Source of the DNA: Fimenecus sp052298855
Lineage (GTDB): Bacteria; Bacillota; Clostridia; Oscillospirales; Acutalibacteraceae
Assembly: GCA_052298855.1 (NCBI GenBank)
Contig: DAVZXP010000002.1
Location: 186,001-250,000 of the forward strand
DNA: 64,000 nt
Direction: 5' to 3'
Under the pieces are notes generated by a model. The model searched no databases. It saw only the letters and a program-made list of their open reading frames with translations, and was not told where the DNA came from. Made by a program: the position numbers and the translations under genes. Position 1 is the first letter of the stretch; each line of letters starts with the position of its first letter. This document shows positions 1 to 8,644 of the stretch, piece after piece.

Positions 1-2311
1 CGTCAGTAAGGGTTCTTTCGCCCGAACGAAGCTTTAAGCTGAATGCAACACTCTTCATACCGTTTTCAACCTGACTTCCCTCGTAAACATCAAACAATGA
101 AATGTTTTCAAGAGTTTTGCCGATAGCCGAAGCGATAACCTTTTCAAGCGATACAACAGGAATACTCTTCTCGCAAACAAATGCCAAATCTCTTGTAAGA
201 GCAGGGAATTTGGGGAGGGGAGTGTAAACCTTTTCAACAAGTCTGTTTTCAAACAAAACATCCATCGAAATCTGCGCTACATAGCAACGAGTACCGATTG
301 AATAGTTGCTTCTGACAGTCGGATGAACCTCGCCGAATATAGCCAATTCCTTACCGTTTACGCTGATAACGGCAGCTCTGCCGGGGTGGAATATCGGGTT
401 GCTTGCAAGTCTGTCAATATCGTAATTCTTAATGCCGACAGCGTCCATAACCGTTTCAACAACGCCCTTAATGTTGAAGAAATCGTATTTATCGCCGTAA
501 AGACCGATTGTAACAAGCGACGGCTCGTCGGGAAGTTCCTCTGTGCCGTTTGACTTATAAACAGGTCCGATTTCATAAATTGCAGCCTCTGCATTACGGT
601 TGTTATAGTTCTTTGAAAGCACCTGAAGAATTGACGGAATTGCCGTTGTTCTCATAACCGAGGTGTCCTCGCCCAAGGGATTGGAAATTACAACACAGTT
701 GCGAAGCTCGCTGTCCTTAGGAAGCATAATTTTGTCAAATTCTTTAGGACTTATAAATGTATAAGTGCAAACTTCCGAATATCCTGCCGAAAGCATAGTT
801 TCGGTTACTTTCTTTTCAAGCATTTGTTCGTCGGTATATCTGCCGTCGGCAACACCCGAAAGTGCTCTGTCGGGGATTTTGTCATATCCGTAAAATCTTG
901 CAATTTCCTCGGAAATGTCAGCCTGATGCTCAATATCATTTCTGAATGACGGAGCAATAATCATACCGTCCTTAACCTCAAAGCCGATTTTTTCAAGAAT
1001 TTTTTTCTGCTCGTCTGCCGTGAGGTCAATACCGATAAAGCTGTTTACCCATTCGGGTTTAAAGGGAAGCGTAACGGGAGTTTTGTCGCTGTGGTCACAA
1101 TCAACTACACCGCCTACAACATCGCCTGCATCAAGCATTTCAACCAACTGCAAAGCACGGATAAGTGAACGCAAGCAGCCTGTTGCATCAAGTTCTTTTT
1201 CGTATCTTGCAGAAGCCTCTGTTCTCATTCCGAGAGCCTTTGCGGTGCGTCTTACGGAAACACCGTTAAACATAGCCGATTCAAATACGATTGTAGTTGT
1301 ATCGTCCATAATTCCCGAATATTCGCCGCCCATAACACCTGCAACGGCAACGGGCTTGTTTTCATCTGCGATAACGAGCATTTCAGAGTTGAGTTCTCTC
1401 TCAATACCGTCAAGAGTTGTGATTTTTTCACCGTTTTCAGCTCTGCGAACAATAACTTTGTTACCGTCAAGGTATCTAAGGTCAAATGCGTGCATAGGCT
1501 GACCGAATTCAAGCATAACATAGTTTGTAATATCAACAATGTTGTTAATCGGACGAACACCGCAAGCACGAAGTCGCTCTCTCATCCATCTCGGAGAGGG
1601 CTTGATTCTGACATTTTCAACAACTGCACCCGCATATCTGTAACAAAGAGACGGCTCTTTAATTTCAACGGAAAGTATCTCGTTTACATCACCGTGAGTG
1701 CTTTTAACCTCGGGTGTGGGAACGTTAAGCTCTGCATCAAATGTTGCGGCTGCTTCTCTTGCAAGACCGACAATAGAAAGGCAGTCTGCTCTGTTAGAAG
1801 TGATTTCAAATTCCGTAACAACATCATCAAGACCGATAGCCTCGTGAATATCCTTGCCGAGTGTTAAATCGCAATCGTCGCCCAATACGAAAATACCGTC
1901 TTCGACAGCGTATGGAAAATCGTGAATTGTAAGTCCGAGTTCGCCGAGTGAACAGAGCATACCGTTTGACTCAACGCCACGAAGCTTGCCTTTTTTAATA
2001 TGGTGTCCGCCGACAACATAGCTGTTGTCCATAGCAACAGGAACAATATCGCCGACCTTAAGGTTTTGTGCACCTGTAACTATCTGAATATCCTCAGGTG
2101 TGCCGACATTTATTTGACATATCCAAAGATGGTCTGAATCGGGGTGCTTTTCAAGCGAATCGACTCTGCCCACAACTACATTTTTAATTTCTTCGCCCTC
2201 TTTTTCAAAGCCCTCAACCTTTGAACCTGAAATGGTCATACCGTCTGCAAATTGCTTGTCGGTAACATCAAGGGTAACATAATCGCTCATCCATTTTTTT
2301 GATAAATTCAT
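1..2311 (-). CDS. pheT: Phenylalanyl-tRNA synthetase beta subunit (3' end cut by window edge)
   Basis: The beta subunit pairs with PheS to charge tRNA-Phe in the cytoplasm. A minus-strand frame opens at ATG 2311 behind GGAGGTG and stays open to base 1, giving about 770 residues. The N-terminus holds the EMAP/tRNA-binding fold (HPDSDHLWIC near residue 57, then IVTGAQN), followed by B3/B4 and B5 regions (GGVVDCD, FGQPMHAFD). The last visible residues, LRSGERTLTD, belong to the C-terminal anticodon-binding FDX-ACB domain, so only about 20-30 residues lie outside the window. It starts 12 bases after the pheS stop and is surely co-transcribed with it under the T-box at 3392-3640. Confidence 0.97.
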   Translation of the reverse strand, partial: MNLSKKWMSDYVTLDVTDKQFADGMTISGSKVEGFEKEGEEIKNVVVGRVDSLEKHPDSDHLWICQINVGTPEDIQIVTGAQNLKVGDIVPVAMDNSYVVGGHHIKKGKLRGVESNGMLCSLGELGLTIHDFPYAVEDGIFVLGDDCDLTLGKDIHEAIGLDDVVTEFEITSNRADCLSIVGLAREAAATFDAELNVPTPEVKSTHGDVNEILSVEIKEPSLCYRYAGAVVENVRIKPSPRWMRERLRACGVRPINNIVDITNYVMLEFGQPMHAFDLRYLDGNKVIVRRAENGEKITTLDGIERELNSEMLVIADENKPVAVAGVMGGEYSGIMDDTTTIVFESAMFNGVSVRRTAKALGMRTEASARYEKELDATGCLRSLIRALQLVEMLDAGDVVGGVVDCDHSDKTPVTLPFKPEWVNSFIGIDLTADEQKKILEKIGFEVKDGMIIAPSFRNDIEHQADISEEIARFYGYDKIPDRALSGVADGRYTDEQMLEKKVTETMLSAGYSEVCTYTFISPKEFDKIMLPKDSELRNCVVISNPLGEDTSVMRTTAIPSILQVLSKNYNNRNAEAAIYEIGPVYKSNGTEELPDEPSLVTIGLYGDKYDFFNIKGVVETVMDAVGIKNYDIDRLASNPIFHPGRAAVISVNGKELAIFGEVHPTVRSNYSIGTRCYVAQISMDVLFENRLVEKVYTPLPKFPALTRDLAFVCEKSIPVVSLEKVIASAIGKTLENISLFDVYEGSQVENGMKSVAFSLKLRSGERTLTD

Positions 2312-2323
2312 CTCGACACCTCC

Positions 2324-3343
2324 TTAAAACTGACTCAAGAAACGCATATCGTTTTCAAACAACAAGCGCATATCGTCAATATTAAATCTAAACATTGTAA
2401 GTCTTTCAAGACCTATGCCAAACGCATAGCCTGTGTATTTTTCGGAGTCAACTCCGCCGTTTTGAAGAACCTTCGGATGAACCATACCGCCACCGAGTAT
2501 CTCTACCCAGCCTTCGCCCTTACACATAGGACAGCCCTTACCGCCGCATTTGAAGCAGGTAACGTCAATTTCGCATGACGGTTCTGTAAAGGGGAAGTGG
2601 TGCGGTCTTAAACGAATTTCGGTATTTTCGCCATAAAGACGTTTTGCAAACTGCATAAGGTTACCCTTTAAGTCGCCCATTGTAATACCCTCGTCAACAA
2701 CAAGTCCCTCAATCTGATGGAAATAGGGGGAGTGTGTTGCGTCAACTGCATCAGAACGGTAAACTCTGCCGGGTGCAATAATTCTGATAGGCGGATTTTG
2801 CTTTTCCATAACTCGAATTTGAACAGGGGAGGTCTGAGTCCTCAAAAGCATCTTTTCTGTAATATAGAAGGTATCCTGAGTATCCCTTGCAGGGTGGTCA
2901 GGCGGAAGATTGAGCGCTTCAAAGTTGTAATAATCCCATTCGACCTCGGGGCCTGTCGCAATCTGGAAGCCCATACCTATAAATATGTCCTTAACCTCGT
3001 CAAGCACGATTGAAAGCGGGTGCTTGTGACCGATAGGTGCAACAACACCGGGGAGCGTAACGTCGATAGTCTCGTTTGCGAGCTTTGCTTCAAGCTCTTT
3101 TTCCTTTAATTGAGCTGTTTTCTCCTTGAGCATTTCCTCGATGCTCTGTCTGACTTCGTTTGCAAGCTGACCTATTTTCGGCCTTTCCTCTGCGGAAAGC
3201 GTACCCATCTGCTTGAGAATAGCGGTTAATTTGCCTTTCTTACCAAGAACCTGTACTCTGAAATTTTCAAGCTCTTGAATACTTGAAAGCTCGGCTAATT
3301 CAGCTTTTGCAGACTCGTGAATTTTGCTGAGTTGTTCTTTCAT
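2324..3343 (-). CDS. pheS: Phenylalanyl-tRNA synthetase alpha subunit
   Basis: Catalytic subunit of the (alpha-beta)2 PheRS. The 339 residues match the usual length. The N-terminal roughly 90 residues form the charged coiled-coil arm that contacts tRNA; the rest is a class II synthetase core with motif 2 (GRVYRSDAVDATHSP), the Phe-pocket stretch FHQIEGLVVDEG and motif 3 (GIGLERLTM). A Cys cluster (CFKCGGKGCPMC, around residue 265) is a variable insertion found in many Firmicute PheS proteins and could bind zinc. ATG 3343 follows AAAGGAAG. The gene is first after the T-box leader and is followed at once by pheT. Confidence 0.98.
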   Translation of the reverse strand: MKEQLSKIHESAKAELAELSSIQELENFRVQVLGKKGKLTAILKQMGTLSAEERPKIGQLANEVRQSIEEMLKEKTAQLKEKELEAKLANETIDVTLPGVVAPIGHKHPLSIVLDEVKDIFIGMGFQIATGPEVEWDYYNFEALNLPPDHPARDTQDTFYITEKMLLRTQTSPVQIRVMEKQNPPIRIIAPGRVYRSDAVDATHSPYFHQIEGLVVDEGITMGDLKGNLMQFAKRLYGENTEIRLRPHHFPFTEPSCEIDVTCFKCGGKGCPMCKGEGWVEILGGGMVHPKVLQNGGVDSEKYTGYAFGIGLERLTMFRFNIDDMRLLFENDMRFLSQF

Positions 3344-3391
3344 TTTTCTCTTCCTTTCGATATTGAAATAAATATATTAACAAAACAAAAA

Positions 3392-3640
3392 CTCCGCCCC
3401 AAATAGGAACGGAGAAAAATACCGTAAACCACCCGATTGGAAAAGAGCTAACACTCCCTTGCCTGTAACGGAGGCTGCCGTTGTGACCTACTAAAGGTTC
3501 AGCCACACCACTCCAAAGTGAAATTTCAATCTGCCGTCGGAATAAATTTGCTCCCAGCTAATGCAAATTCTCTCTTGAATTCGTAAAATCGGTAAATCTA
3601 CTGACCTTTTTCACAGTGTTTTTCGGATTTGTTCTGTTTG
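3392..3640 (-). promoter_or_regulatory. T-box riboswitch leader of pheST (Phe specifier UUC)
   Basis: The minus strand shows T-box landmarks in order: a specifier-loop UUC followed by A (3520-3522), the stem I end GGAGTGG, an AACGG...CCGTTA pair, a T-box bulge region reading GGGTGGTTTACGG (3422-3434), and an intrinsic terminator CTCCGttcc...ggggCGGAG plus a T run (3392-3414, tail to about 3383). Uncharged tRNA-Phe would stabilise the antiterminator and allow pheST transcription. The bulge differs from the usual GGGTGGNACCGCG in its 3' half. Confidence 0.85.
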
Positions 3641-3647
3641 CTCTTAT

Positions 3648-3675
3648 AGTATAACATAAATAATCATTTTTGCAA
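3648..3675 (-). promoter_or_regulatory. Promoter of pheST
   Basis: TTGCAA (3670-3675) and TATACT (3648-3653) are separated by 16 bases on the minus strand, directly upstream of the T-box leader. Confidence 0.7.
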
Positions 3676-3717
3676 TAACTTTTTTTGACGAATTTTTAAC
3701 AAATTTAGGTTATTCTC

Positions 3718-3745
3718 TTGAAAAAATTTTTTAATGTTGTATAAT
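3718..3745 (+). promoter_or_regulatory. Promoter of the SDR gene
   Basis: TTGAAA (3718-3723), a 16-base spacer and a perfect TATAAT (3740-3745). It lies about 35 bases before the ATG at 3781. Confidence 0.7.
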
Positions 3746-3780
3746 ATATGGGATATAAATAAAAATGAAGGAGTGTGCTT

Positions 3781-4614
3781 ATGAACACTAACTGGATGAA
3801 TAACAAAACTGTTATCATCACCGGCGCTTCAGGCGGTATGGGTAAGGGCGTTGCAGAGCGTCTTATCAAGGAACACGGCTGTACTGTCATCGGTATTGCA
3901 AGAAGCGAAGAAAAAATGAAAAAGGTTGTTGAGGAGCTCGGCGAGTATGCTGACAAGTTCTCTTATCAGCTTTTTGACGTTTCTGTTGAGCAGAATTGGA
4001 TTGATTTTGTTACTTATCTTAGAGATAATGACATTCATCCCGACGTTCTTATCAACAATGCCGGAATTCTTCCCAAGTTTGACAGATTTCAGAATTACAC
4101 AATCGACTACATAAAGAAGGCTATGGATATTAACTTCTATTCGGCAGTTTATTCAATCCATGCTCTTTTGCCGGTGCTTCTTGAGTCATCAACACCCGCA
4201 ATCATCAACGTTGACTCTTCTGCGGCTCTTATGACGCTTGCCGGCACATCGGTTTACTCTGCTTCTAAGGCTGCCTTGAAGTCACTTTCTGAGGCTCTCA
4301 GAGAGGAATTGAGAGGTAAGTGCTATGTTGGTATCGTTTGCCCCGGCTTTACAAAGACTGACATTTTCAGAGATCAGAGCTCAACCGACGATAAGGGTAC
4401 AAAGATGCTCAACGCAGTAAGCACACCTTGCGATAAAATGGTAAATATGATTATGAGAGATATTAAGCTCAAGCGTCCTCTCGGAGTTCACGGCTTCGAT
4501 GCTGCGTTTATGAACTACTTCGGAAGAATTATGCCTGTTCAGGGCGGCAGACTTTTTTCTGCTGTTATGAAGGTTTCAAAGCTTCCGTTGTTTGATCCCG
4601 TATTCAAAGACTAA
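3781..4614 (+). CDS. Short-chain dehydrogenase/reductase (classical SDR)
   Basis: An NAD(P)-dependent cytoplasmic oxidoreductase of 277 residues; the substrate cannot be told from sequence. Visible are the cofactor loop TGASGGMG near the N-terminus, the NNAG motif around residue 90, the catalytic Ser in VDSSAA and the YSASK catalytic Tyr/Lys pair. I chose ATG 3781, which sits 7 bases after AAGGAG; an in-frame GTG at 3775 is too close to that site. The gene is followed 57 bases later by a second Rossmann gene, and a third converges from the other strand, which suggests a shared small-molecule or lipid redox pathway. That pathway is inference only. Confidence 0.9.
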   Translation: MNTNWMNNKTVIITGASGGMGKGVAERLIKEHGCTVIGIARSEEKMKKVVEELGEYADKFSYQLFDVSVEQNWIDFVTYLRDNDIHPDVLINNAGILPKFDRFQNYTIDYIKKAMDINFYSAVYSIHALLPVLLESSTPAIINVDSSAALMTLAGTSVYSASKAALKSLSEALREELRGKCYVGIVCPGFTKTDIFRDQSSTDDKGTKMLNAVSTPCDKMVNMIMRDIKLKRPLGVHGFDAAFMNYFGRIMPVQGGRLFSAVMKVSKLPLFDPVFKD

Positions 4615-4671
4615 TAAAAAACTAAGTTATTCATTCGGGCACAGCCCGTAAAAACATATTGGAGGTCCACT

Positions 4672-5697
4672 ATGAAAGTATTTATGATCGGTGGTACAGG
4701 TCTTCTTGGTTGCGAAGCTGCAACTACTCTTATTAAAAGAGGCCACCAGGTAACAAGCGTTGCTCTTCCGCCTCTTCCGGAAGGTGCACCCATCCCCGAG
4801 GAGATGGAGATTATTTTCGGCGACATCAATAAGAAGTCGGACGAAGAAATCGAAAAGATGCTCGAGGGCTCTGACGTTTTCATCTTCGCTGCAGGCGTTG
4901 ACGAGAGAGTTGAGTTCCCGTATCCTGTAATGGATTATTACCACAAGTTTAACATTGCTCCGCTTGAGAGAATTTTCCCGCTTTGCAAAAAAGCAGGTGT
5001 TAAGAGAGCAGTTGTTCTCGGTTCTTATTTCTCATATCTTAATAAGATAAGACCCGATATGAAGCTTGAAGAGAGAAATCCCTACATGAAGTCAAGAATG
5101 ATTCAGGAGAAGGTTTGCGAGGATGCTTGCGACGAGAACTTCTCAGCTTGTGTTCTTGAGCTTCCCTACATCTTCGGTACACAGCCCGGCAGAAAGCCCG
5201 TTTGGACTGTTCTTATTGAGCAGATCGAGTTTATGGACAAATGGCCTTTTACAATGTATCCGAAGGGCGGTACTGCAATGCTTACTTGCCGTCAGGTTGG
5301 TCAGGTTATCGCAGGTGCTGCTGAAAACAAGGCAGGTAAGACCGGCTTTGAAGCAATCCCGATCGGTATGTACAACATGACATGGCCTGAGTTCCTTGCT
5401 ATCGTATTCGATGCAAGAGGAATGCACGGCAGAAAGGTTGTTACTGTTGCTCCGTGGATGATGAGAATGGGTATGCATAAGATTGTTAAGGATTATGCTA
5501 AGAGAGGCATTGAATCAGGTATGGATCCGATGCAGCTTCCCGACATCATGGATTACAACCTTTTCATCGACAAGAAGTATTGCCTTGAGTTGGGCGTAGA
5601 AGAGGACGATATCAAAGCTGCTATCACAGATTCGATTAAGGTTTCTCAGGCTGCATTCGATGGTAAGGTTAAGCTCCTTGAAATGAAGGGCGAATAA
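4672..5697 (+). CDS. NAD-dependent epimerase/dehydratase family protein
   Basis: An extended-SDR Rossmann protein of 341 residues with the nucleotide loop GGTGLLG at residues 7-13 and a GDI acidic stretch after beta-3. Where active members carry YxxxK, the best match here is YMKSR, with Arg in place of the catalytic Lys, so it may be a binding or regulatory member, or use another residue. The start at ATG 4672 follows TTGGAGG with ideal spacing. It is the second gene of a two-gene unit with the upstream SDR and ends 20 bases before a strong terminator. Substrate unknown. Confidence 0.82.
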   Translation: MKVFMIGGTGLLGCEAATTLIKRGHQVTSVALPPLPEGAPIPEEMEIIFGDINKKSDEEIEKMLEGSDVFIFAAGVDERVEFPYPVMDYYHKFNIAPLERIFPLCKKAGVKRAVVLGSYFSYLNKIRPDMKLEERNPYMKSRMIQEKVCEDACDENFSACVLELPYIFGTQPGRKPVWTVLIEQIEFMDKWPFTMYPKGGTAMLTCRQVGQVIAGAAENKAGKTGFEAIPIGMYNMTWPEFLAIVFDARGMHGRKVVTVAPWMMRMGMHKIVKDYAKRGIESGMDPMQLPDIMDYNLFIDKKYCLELGVEEDDIKAAITDSIKVSQAAFDGKVKLLEMKGE

Positions 5698-5716
5698 TTA
5701 CCAAAACAATAAATTT

Positions 5717-5744
5717 GGCGTTATCGAAAGATAACGCCTTTTTT
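5717..5744 (+). terminator. Rho-independent terminator
   Basis: GGCGTTAT/ATAACGCC hairpin with a six-base loop followed by six T residues, closing the two-gene SDR unit. Confidence 0.9.
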
Positions 5745-5769
5745 ATATGTAAACAGGGGAGATAGATAA

Positions 5770-5799
5770 AGAAAACCGACTTGCAAAAGCAAGTCGGTT
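5770..5799 (-). terminator. Terminator of the convergent SDR/zinc-ribbon gene
   Basis: AACCGACTTGC/GCAAGTCGGTT hairpin; on the minus strand it is followed by TTTTC. It lies 22 bases after the stop codon at 5821. Confidence 0.7.
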
Positions 5800-5820
5800 A
5801 ATGTTGTTTTATAATTAAGA

Positions 5821-7386
5821 TTAGTGCTTAATGTCATCCCAAGCAACGCCGTTGATGTGGAACAACTCGTCGAAATCGTACTTGTTGTGCTCATCTTTAG
5901 TGTGGTTCGGATACCAAACCTGTGCGAAGAAGGGGTTAGTCTTAGCGATTGCGTCGTAATCCCAAGCCTTATGAGGAATGAAGCACTCGGGGCACCAATG
6001 TCCGCCAAGAAGAATAAGAGCAGGGCTTGCTTCAAATTCTGCGCCGCAGTAACCGCATTTCCATTTAAGCTTTGTAGCCAAATCGCCCTTAGTCATTGTG
6101 TCTGAAAGGCACTCACCGCCACGGAACTCAGCAGCCTTCTTCATATCGTTGATGTCAAGCTCTGATTCGGGCTTTGACTCATCATAGCCGTGGTCAAGCT
6201 TGAACTGTTCAGCAGCACTGTTGTCCTTATCAAACTTGATGATTTCGAAGTCTTCCCACTTTGAAGGAATCTTCTCCCATTCAGCCTTTGAGCCGAAGTA
6301 AGCGCTCATACGAACCTTATTGTCCTTAGCTACCCAGTCAAGAGTACCAAAGTCGGGAGTAGAAGCAATCTTCTTCATAAAGGGCTTAGCACAAGCAGCT
6401 ACGAGGCCCTTCGGAAGATATCTCGGAATCTTGAAGTAGAATTCAACCTGATCGGCAAGACGGTTGAAATAGTCCTTAACAGGAAGATTTTCACGGAAGT
6501 GAAGGAAGTTTTCGAGCTTGTCGCCGTCTGCATAGAACTGACCGTGGAAGTTCTTTGTGATGAACCAGTTAGGATCAAAGAGCTTCTCGGGACCTGCAAG
6601 ACCAAGTGTACCAAGAAGAAGACACTCGAATTCATAGTTAGAAATTCTGTATTCCTTACCTGAACCGATGTTGTAGAAGTGATTCCAGAAGTCGCTACCG
6701 AGGTTGCCCTTTGCATCTTCGTCGCAAAGGTTAGCAAGCAAACGACCTGAGTCCTCAACAGTACACCACTCGAGAACGCCGTTGATCGGTACGTGGAACA
6801 TGATCGGATCCATATTTTTAAGAATGTTGGGGTAGAGGATACCTGACTGACGCATTACAACCCAATTTTTAAGTCCGCTTTCAACAAAAACTGCCTCAGC
6901 ACGGCACTTTGAAACTGCATAGTGGTCGTAGATTGAAACCTTAAGCGGGTCACCGCAACGACCCCAATGGATAGGATAGTTTCTGTCGCCTGTCTCAGCA
7001 ACGGTACCTATGTAGCAAACCTTAACTGCATCGGGATTGGGCTGAGCCTTAACTGCATTGCAGATGTGTTCAGCAGCGCCGATATTTGTTTTCTGTGTTC
7101 TGTAAGGCTTCCAGTCAGCTGTGGGAGAAACCATACCGCCAACGTGGAGAACATAGTCTGCGCCGTTGATAGCGTCGAGAACATCCTCGTACTTGGTAAG
7201 GTCGCCCCAAACGATTCTAACTGACGGATCGTTAAGGTAAGCCTTGAACTTTTCTCTGTTCTTTTCACTGCCTCTCAAAAGAAGAGTGATGTTGAACTTG
7301 TCTTTCTTCGCATAAAGCTCTTTGAAGCCGGCAAAGCCCATGTTGCCAGAGCCACCGGTGAGCATTACGGTTTTCTTATCTGCCAT
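5821..7386 (-). CDS. NAD(P)-dependent epimerase/dehydratase with C-terminal zinc ribbon
   Basis: A 521-residue cytoplasmic protein. Residues 1 to about 330 form an extended SDR with TGGSGNMG near the N-terminus, GDLTKYEDV after beta-3 and a proper YAVSK catalytic pair. The C-terminal third is unlike standard epimerases and ends in a CGYC-x(17)-CPEC zinc ribbon near residue 450. This two-part layout is unusual; a zinc ribbon could mediate partner or nucleic-acid contact, which is inference. I use ATG 7386 behind GAGGTGG; an upstream ATG at 7401 overlaps that ribosome site. The gene converges on the two plus-strand Rossmann genes. No substrate is assigned. Confidence 0.85.
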   Translation of the reverse strand: MADKKTVMLTGGSGNMGFAGFKELYAKKDKFNITLLLRGSEKNREKFKAYLNDPSVRIVWGDLTKYEDVLDAINGADYVLHVGGMVSPTADWKPYRTQKTNIGAAEHICNAVKAQPNPDAVKVCYIGTVAETGDRNYPIHWGRCGDPLKVSIYDHYAVSKCRAEAVFVESGLKNWVVMRQSGILYPNILKNMDPIMFHVPINGVLEWCTVEDSGRLLANLCDEDAKGNLGSDFWNHFYNIGSGKEYRISNYEFECLLLGTLGLAGPEKLFDPNWFITKNFHGQFYADGDKLENFLHFRENLPVKDYFNRLADQVEFYFKIPRYLPKGLVAACAKPFMKKIASTPDFGTLDWVAKDNKVRMSAYFGSKAEWEKIPSKWEDFEIIKFDKDNSAAEQFKLDHGYDESKPESELDINDMKKAAEFRGGECLSDTMTKGDLATKLKWKCGYCGAEFEASPALILLGGHWCPECFIPHKAWDYDAIAKTNPFFAQVWYPNHTKDEHNKYDFDELFHINGVAWDDIKH

Positions 7387-7424
7387 AATCTTCCACCTCA
7401 TGAAAAATATAATTTAGTAATATA

Positions 7425-7452
7425 ATTATACCATATATGACCATATTGTCAA
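7425..7452 (-). promoter_or_regulatory. Promoter of the SDR/zinc-ribbon gene
   Basis: Minus-strand TTGACA (7447-7452), 16-base spacer and TATAAT (7425-7430), both matching consensus. Confidence 0.8.
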
Positions 7453-7473
7453 CAAAATAACACAATAAATACG

Positions 7474-7504
7474 AAAAAAGCTCTCCAAAAATAGGAGAGC
7501 TTTT
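7474..7504 (-). terminator. Terminator of the Ser/Gly-rich membrane protein gene
   Basis: GCTCTCC...GGAGAGC hairpin; on the minus strand it is followed by TTTTTTCG. It stands 16 bases after the stop at 7520. Confidence 0.85.
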
Positions 7505-7519
7505 GATGTTTATCGGTAA

Positions 7520-8521
7520 TTACCAAGCAATAGTGAAGTCTTTATCAAGACCGAAGGGTATAGAGATTGTTGCACCCAATGCTTTAAGTGAAAGAGTCCA
7601 AACAAAATGGTAATTTGCTTGAGTAACATTGCCTGTTGCTTTGTCAACAGTAACCTTAATTACGCCGTCCTTGTGACCTGTTTTAACCTCTTTGATTATG
7701 CTTGCGGCAGGACCTGCGTTATCAGTAACGATTGTAGGCATAATTATCGAGAAAGCCTTGCCGTTGTGTCCCTGACCGTGAGCAGTAGCCTCGCTCGGCT
7801 CATCAGCCTTAACCTTGATAACGATTTCATATGTGCTGCCGTTATCTGTAACTGTTGCGCTGTCAACGTCGTCAGCAGTAAGCTTACTTGACCAGCTTTC
7901 ATTTTCAACAGGGAACATTTTGTTCTTCTGATCTGCGGTGGTAGCGTTTACCAAGCCTGGATCAAGCTTTGAAAGATCCTTGTCGCCCATATTGCTTTCA
8001 ATAAGCGAGTTAGCCATGCTGATAAGTGATGAGGGAAGGTTACCTTCTAAATCGCCTGCTTTGCTGTTTGTTTCTTTGTTAAGAGTAACCTGCTTAGCGT
8101 TGGGCTTAACCTTATTGATTGCAGTGTTGAAATATGCAACAACATCAGCGGTTGAGCTTGAAGCGGAAATTTCTTTAACATCGCCGCTGGGAGCAGCTGC
8201 CTCGTTACCCGAAGATGAAGAGCCGCCGTTAGCAGTGTCATTTGAAGAGCTGCCCGAAGAGCTGCCGCCTGCGCTGCCGCTTGAAGAAGAACCGTTGTTA
8301 CCTGTATTGTTTGTATTTACGGTAGTAATGCCTTTTTCAGCCAATTCTTTTTCAGGATCAAAGAATGATATGTAGCAAACAGAGTAAATGAGCAAGAGTG
8401 AAAGACAAACTGCCAATGCAGGAATGAATGTCTTTTTGAACGCCTTGCGAACTTCCTGTGTGTCTGCGAGCTTTTGTGCACGTGACTCCGGTGTTGACGG
8501 AATCTTTTCTTTTTTTGCCAT
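7520..8521 (-). CDS. Single-pass membrane protein with Ser/Gly-rich linker (unknown function)
   Basis: Not recognised as a named family. The 333-residue protein has a basic cytoplasmic N-terminus of about 33 residues, one hydrophobic segment (roughly residues 34-55, IPALAVCLSLLLIYSVCYI), then a low-complexity Ser/Gly/Asn linker (about 75-110) and an extracellular beta-rich domain of about 200 residues with no Cys. The architecture suggests a cell-surface or wall-spanning protein. ATG 8521 follows AAAGGGG; the ATG 18 bases upstream overlaps that site. It is transcribed alone, between its own terminator and an AT-rich upstream region. Confidence 0.75.
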   Translation of the reverse strand: MAKKEKIPSTPESRAQKLADTQEVRKAFKKTFIPALAVCLSLLLIYSVCYISFFDPEKELAEKGITTVNTNNTGNNGSSSSGSAGGSSSGSSSNDTANGGSSSSGNEAAAPSGDVKEISASSSTADVVAYFNTAINKVKPNAKQVTLNKETNSKAGDLEGNLPSSLISMANSLIESNMGDKDLSKLDPGLVNATTADQKNKMFPVENESWSSKLTADDVDSATVTDNGSTYEIVIKVKADEPSEATAHGQGHNGKAFSIIMPTIVTDNAGPAASIIKEVKTGHKDGVIKVTVDKATGNVTQANYHFVWTLSLKALGATISIPFGLDKDFTIAW

Positions 8522-8644
8522 TGTTTTTTCCCCTTTCAATGCTTGGACAATTTTGCAAAATAATACCCTTATAATTTACAATAAATTAACAAAAAAGTCA
8601 ATCCAAAAAACAAAAATTGTTTGTATTTTGTGTATCATTTTTTA

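Noticed and set aside
1020..1502. Plus-strand open frame of 160 codons inside the first 2.3 kb
   Set aside because: It lies opposite the intact pheT reading frame, has no ribosome site and encodes a Ser/Thr/Pro-rich shadow sequence.
3300..3506. Minus-strand open frame overlapping the pheS leader
   Set aside because: It covers the T-box antiterminator and terminator; its codons are structural RNA.
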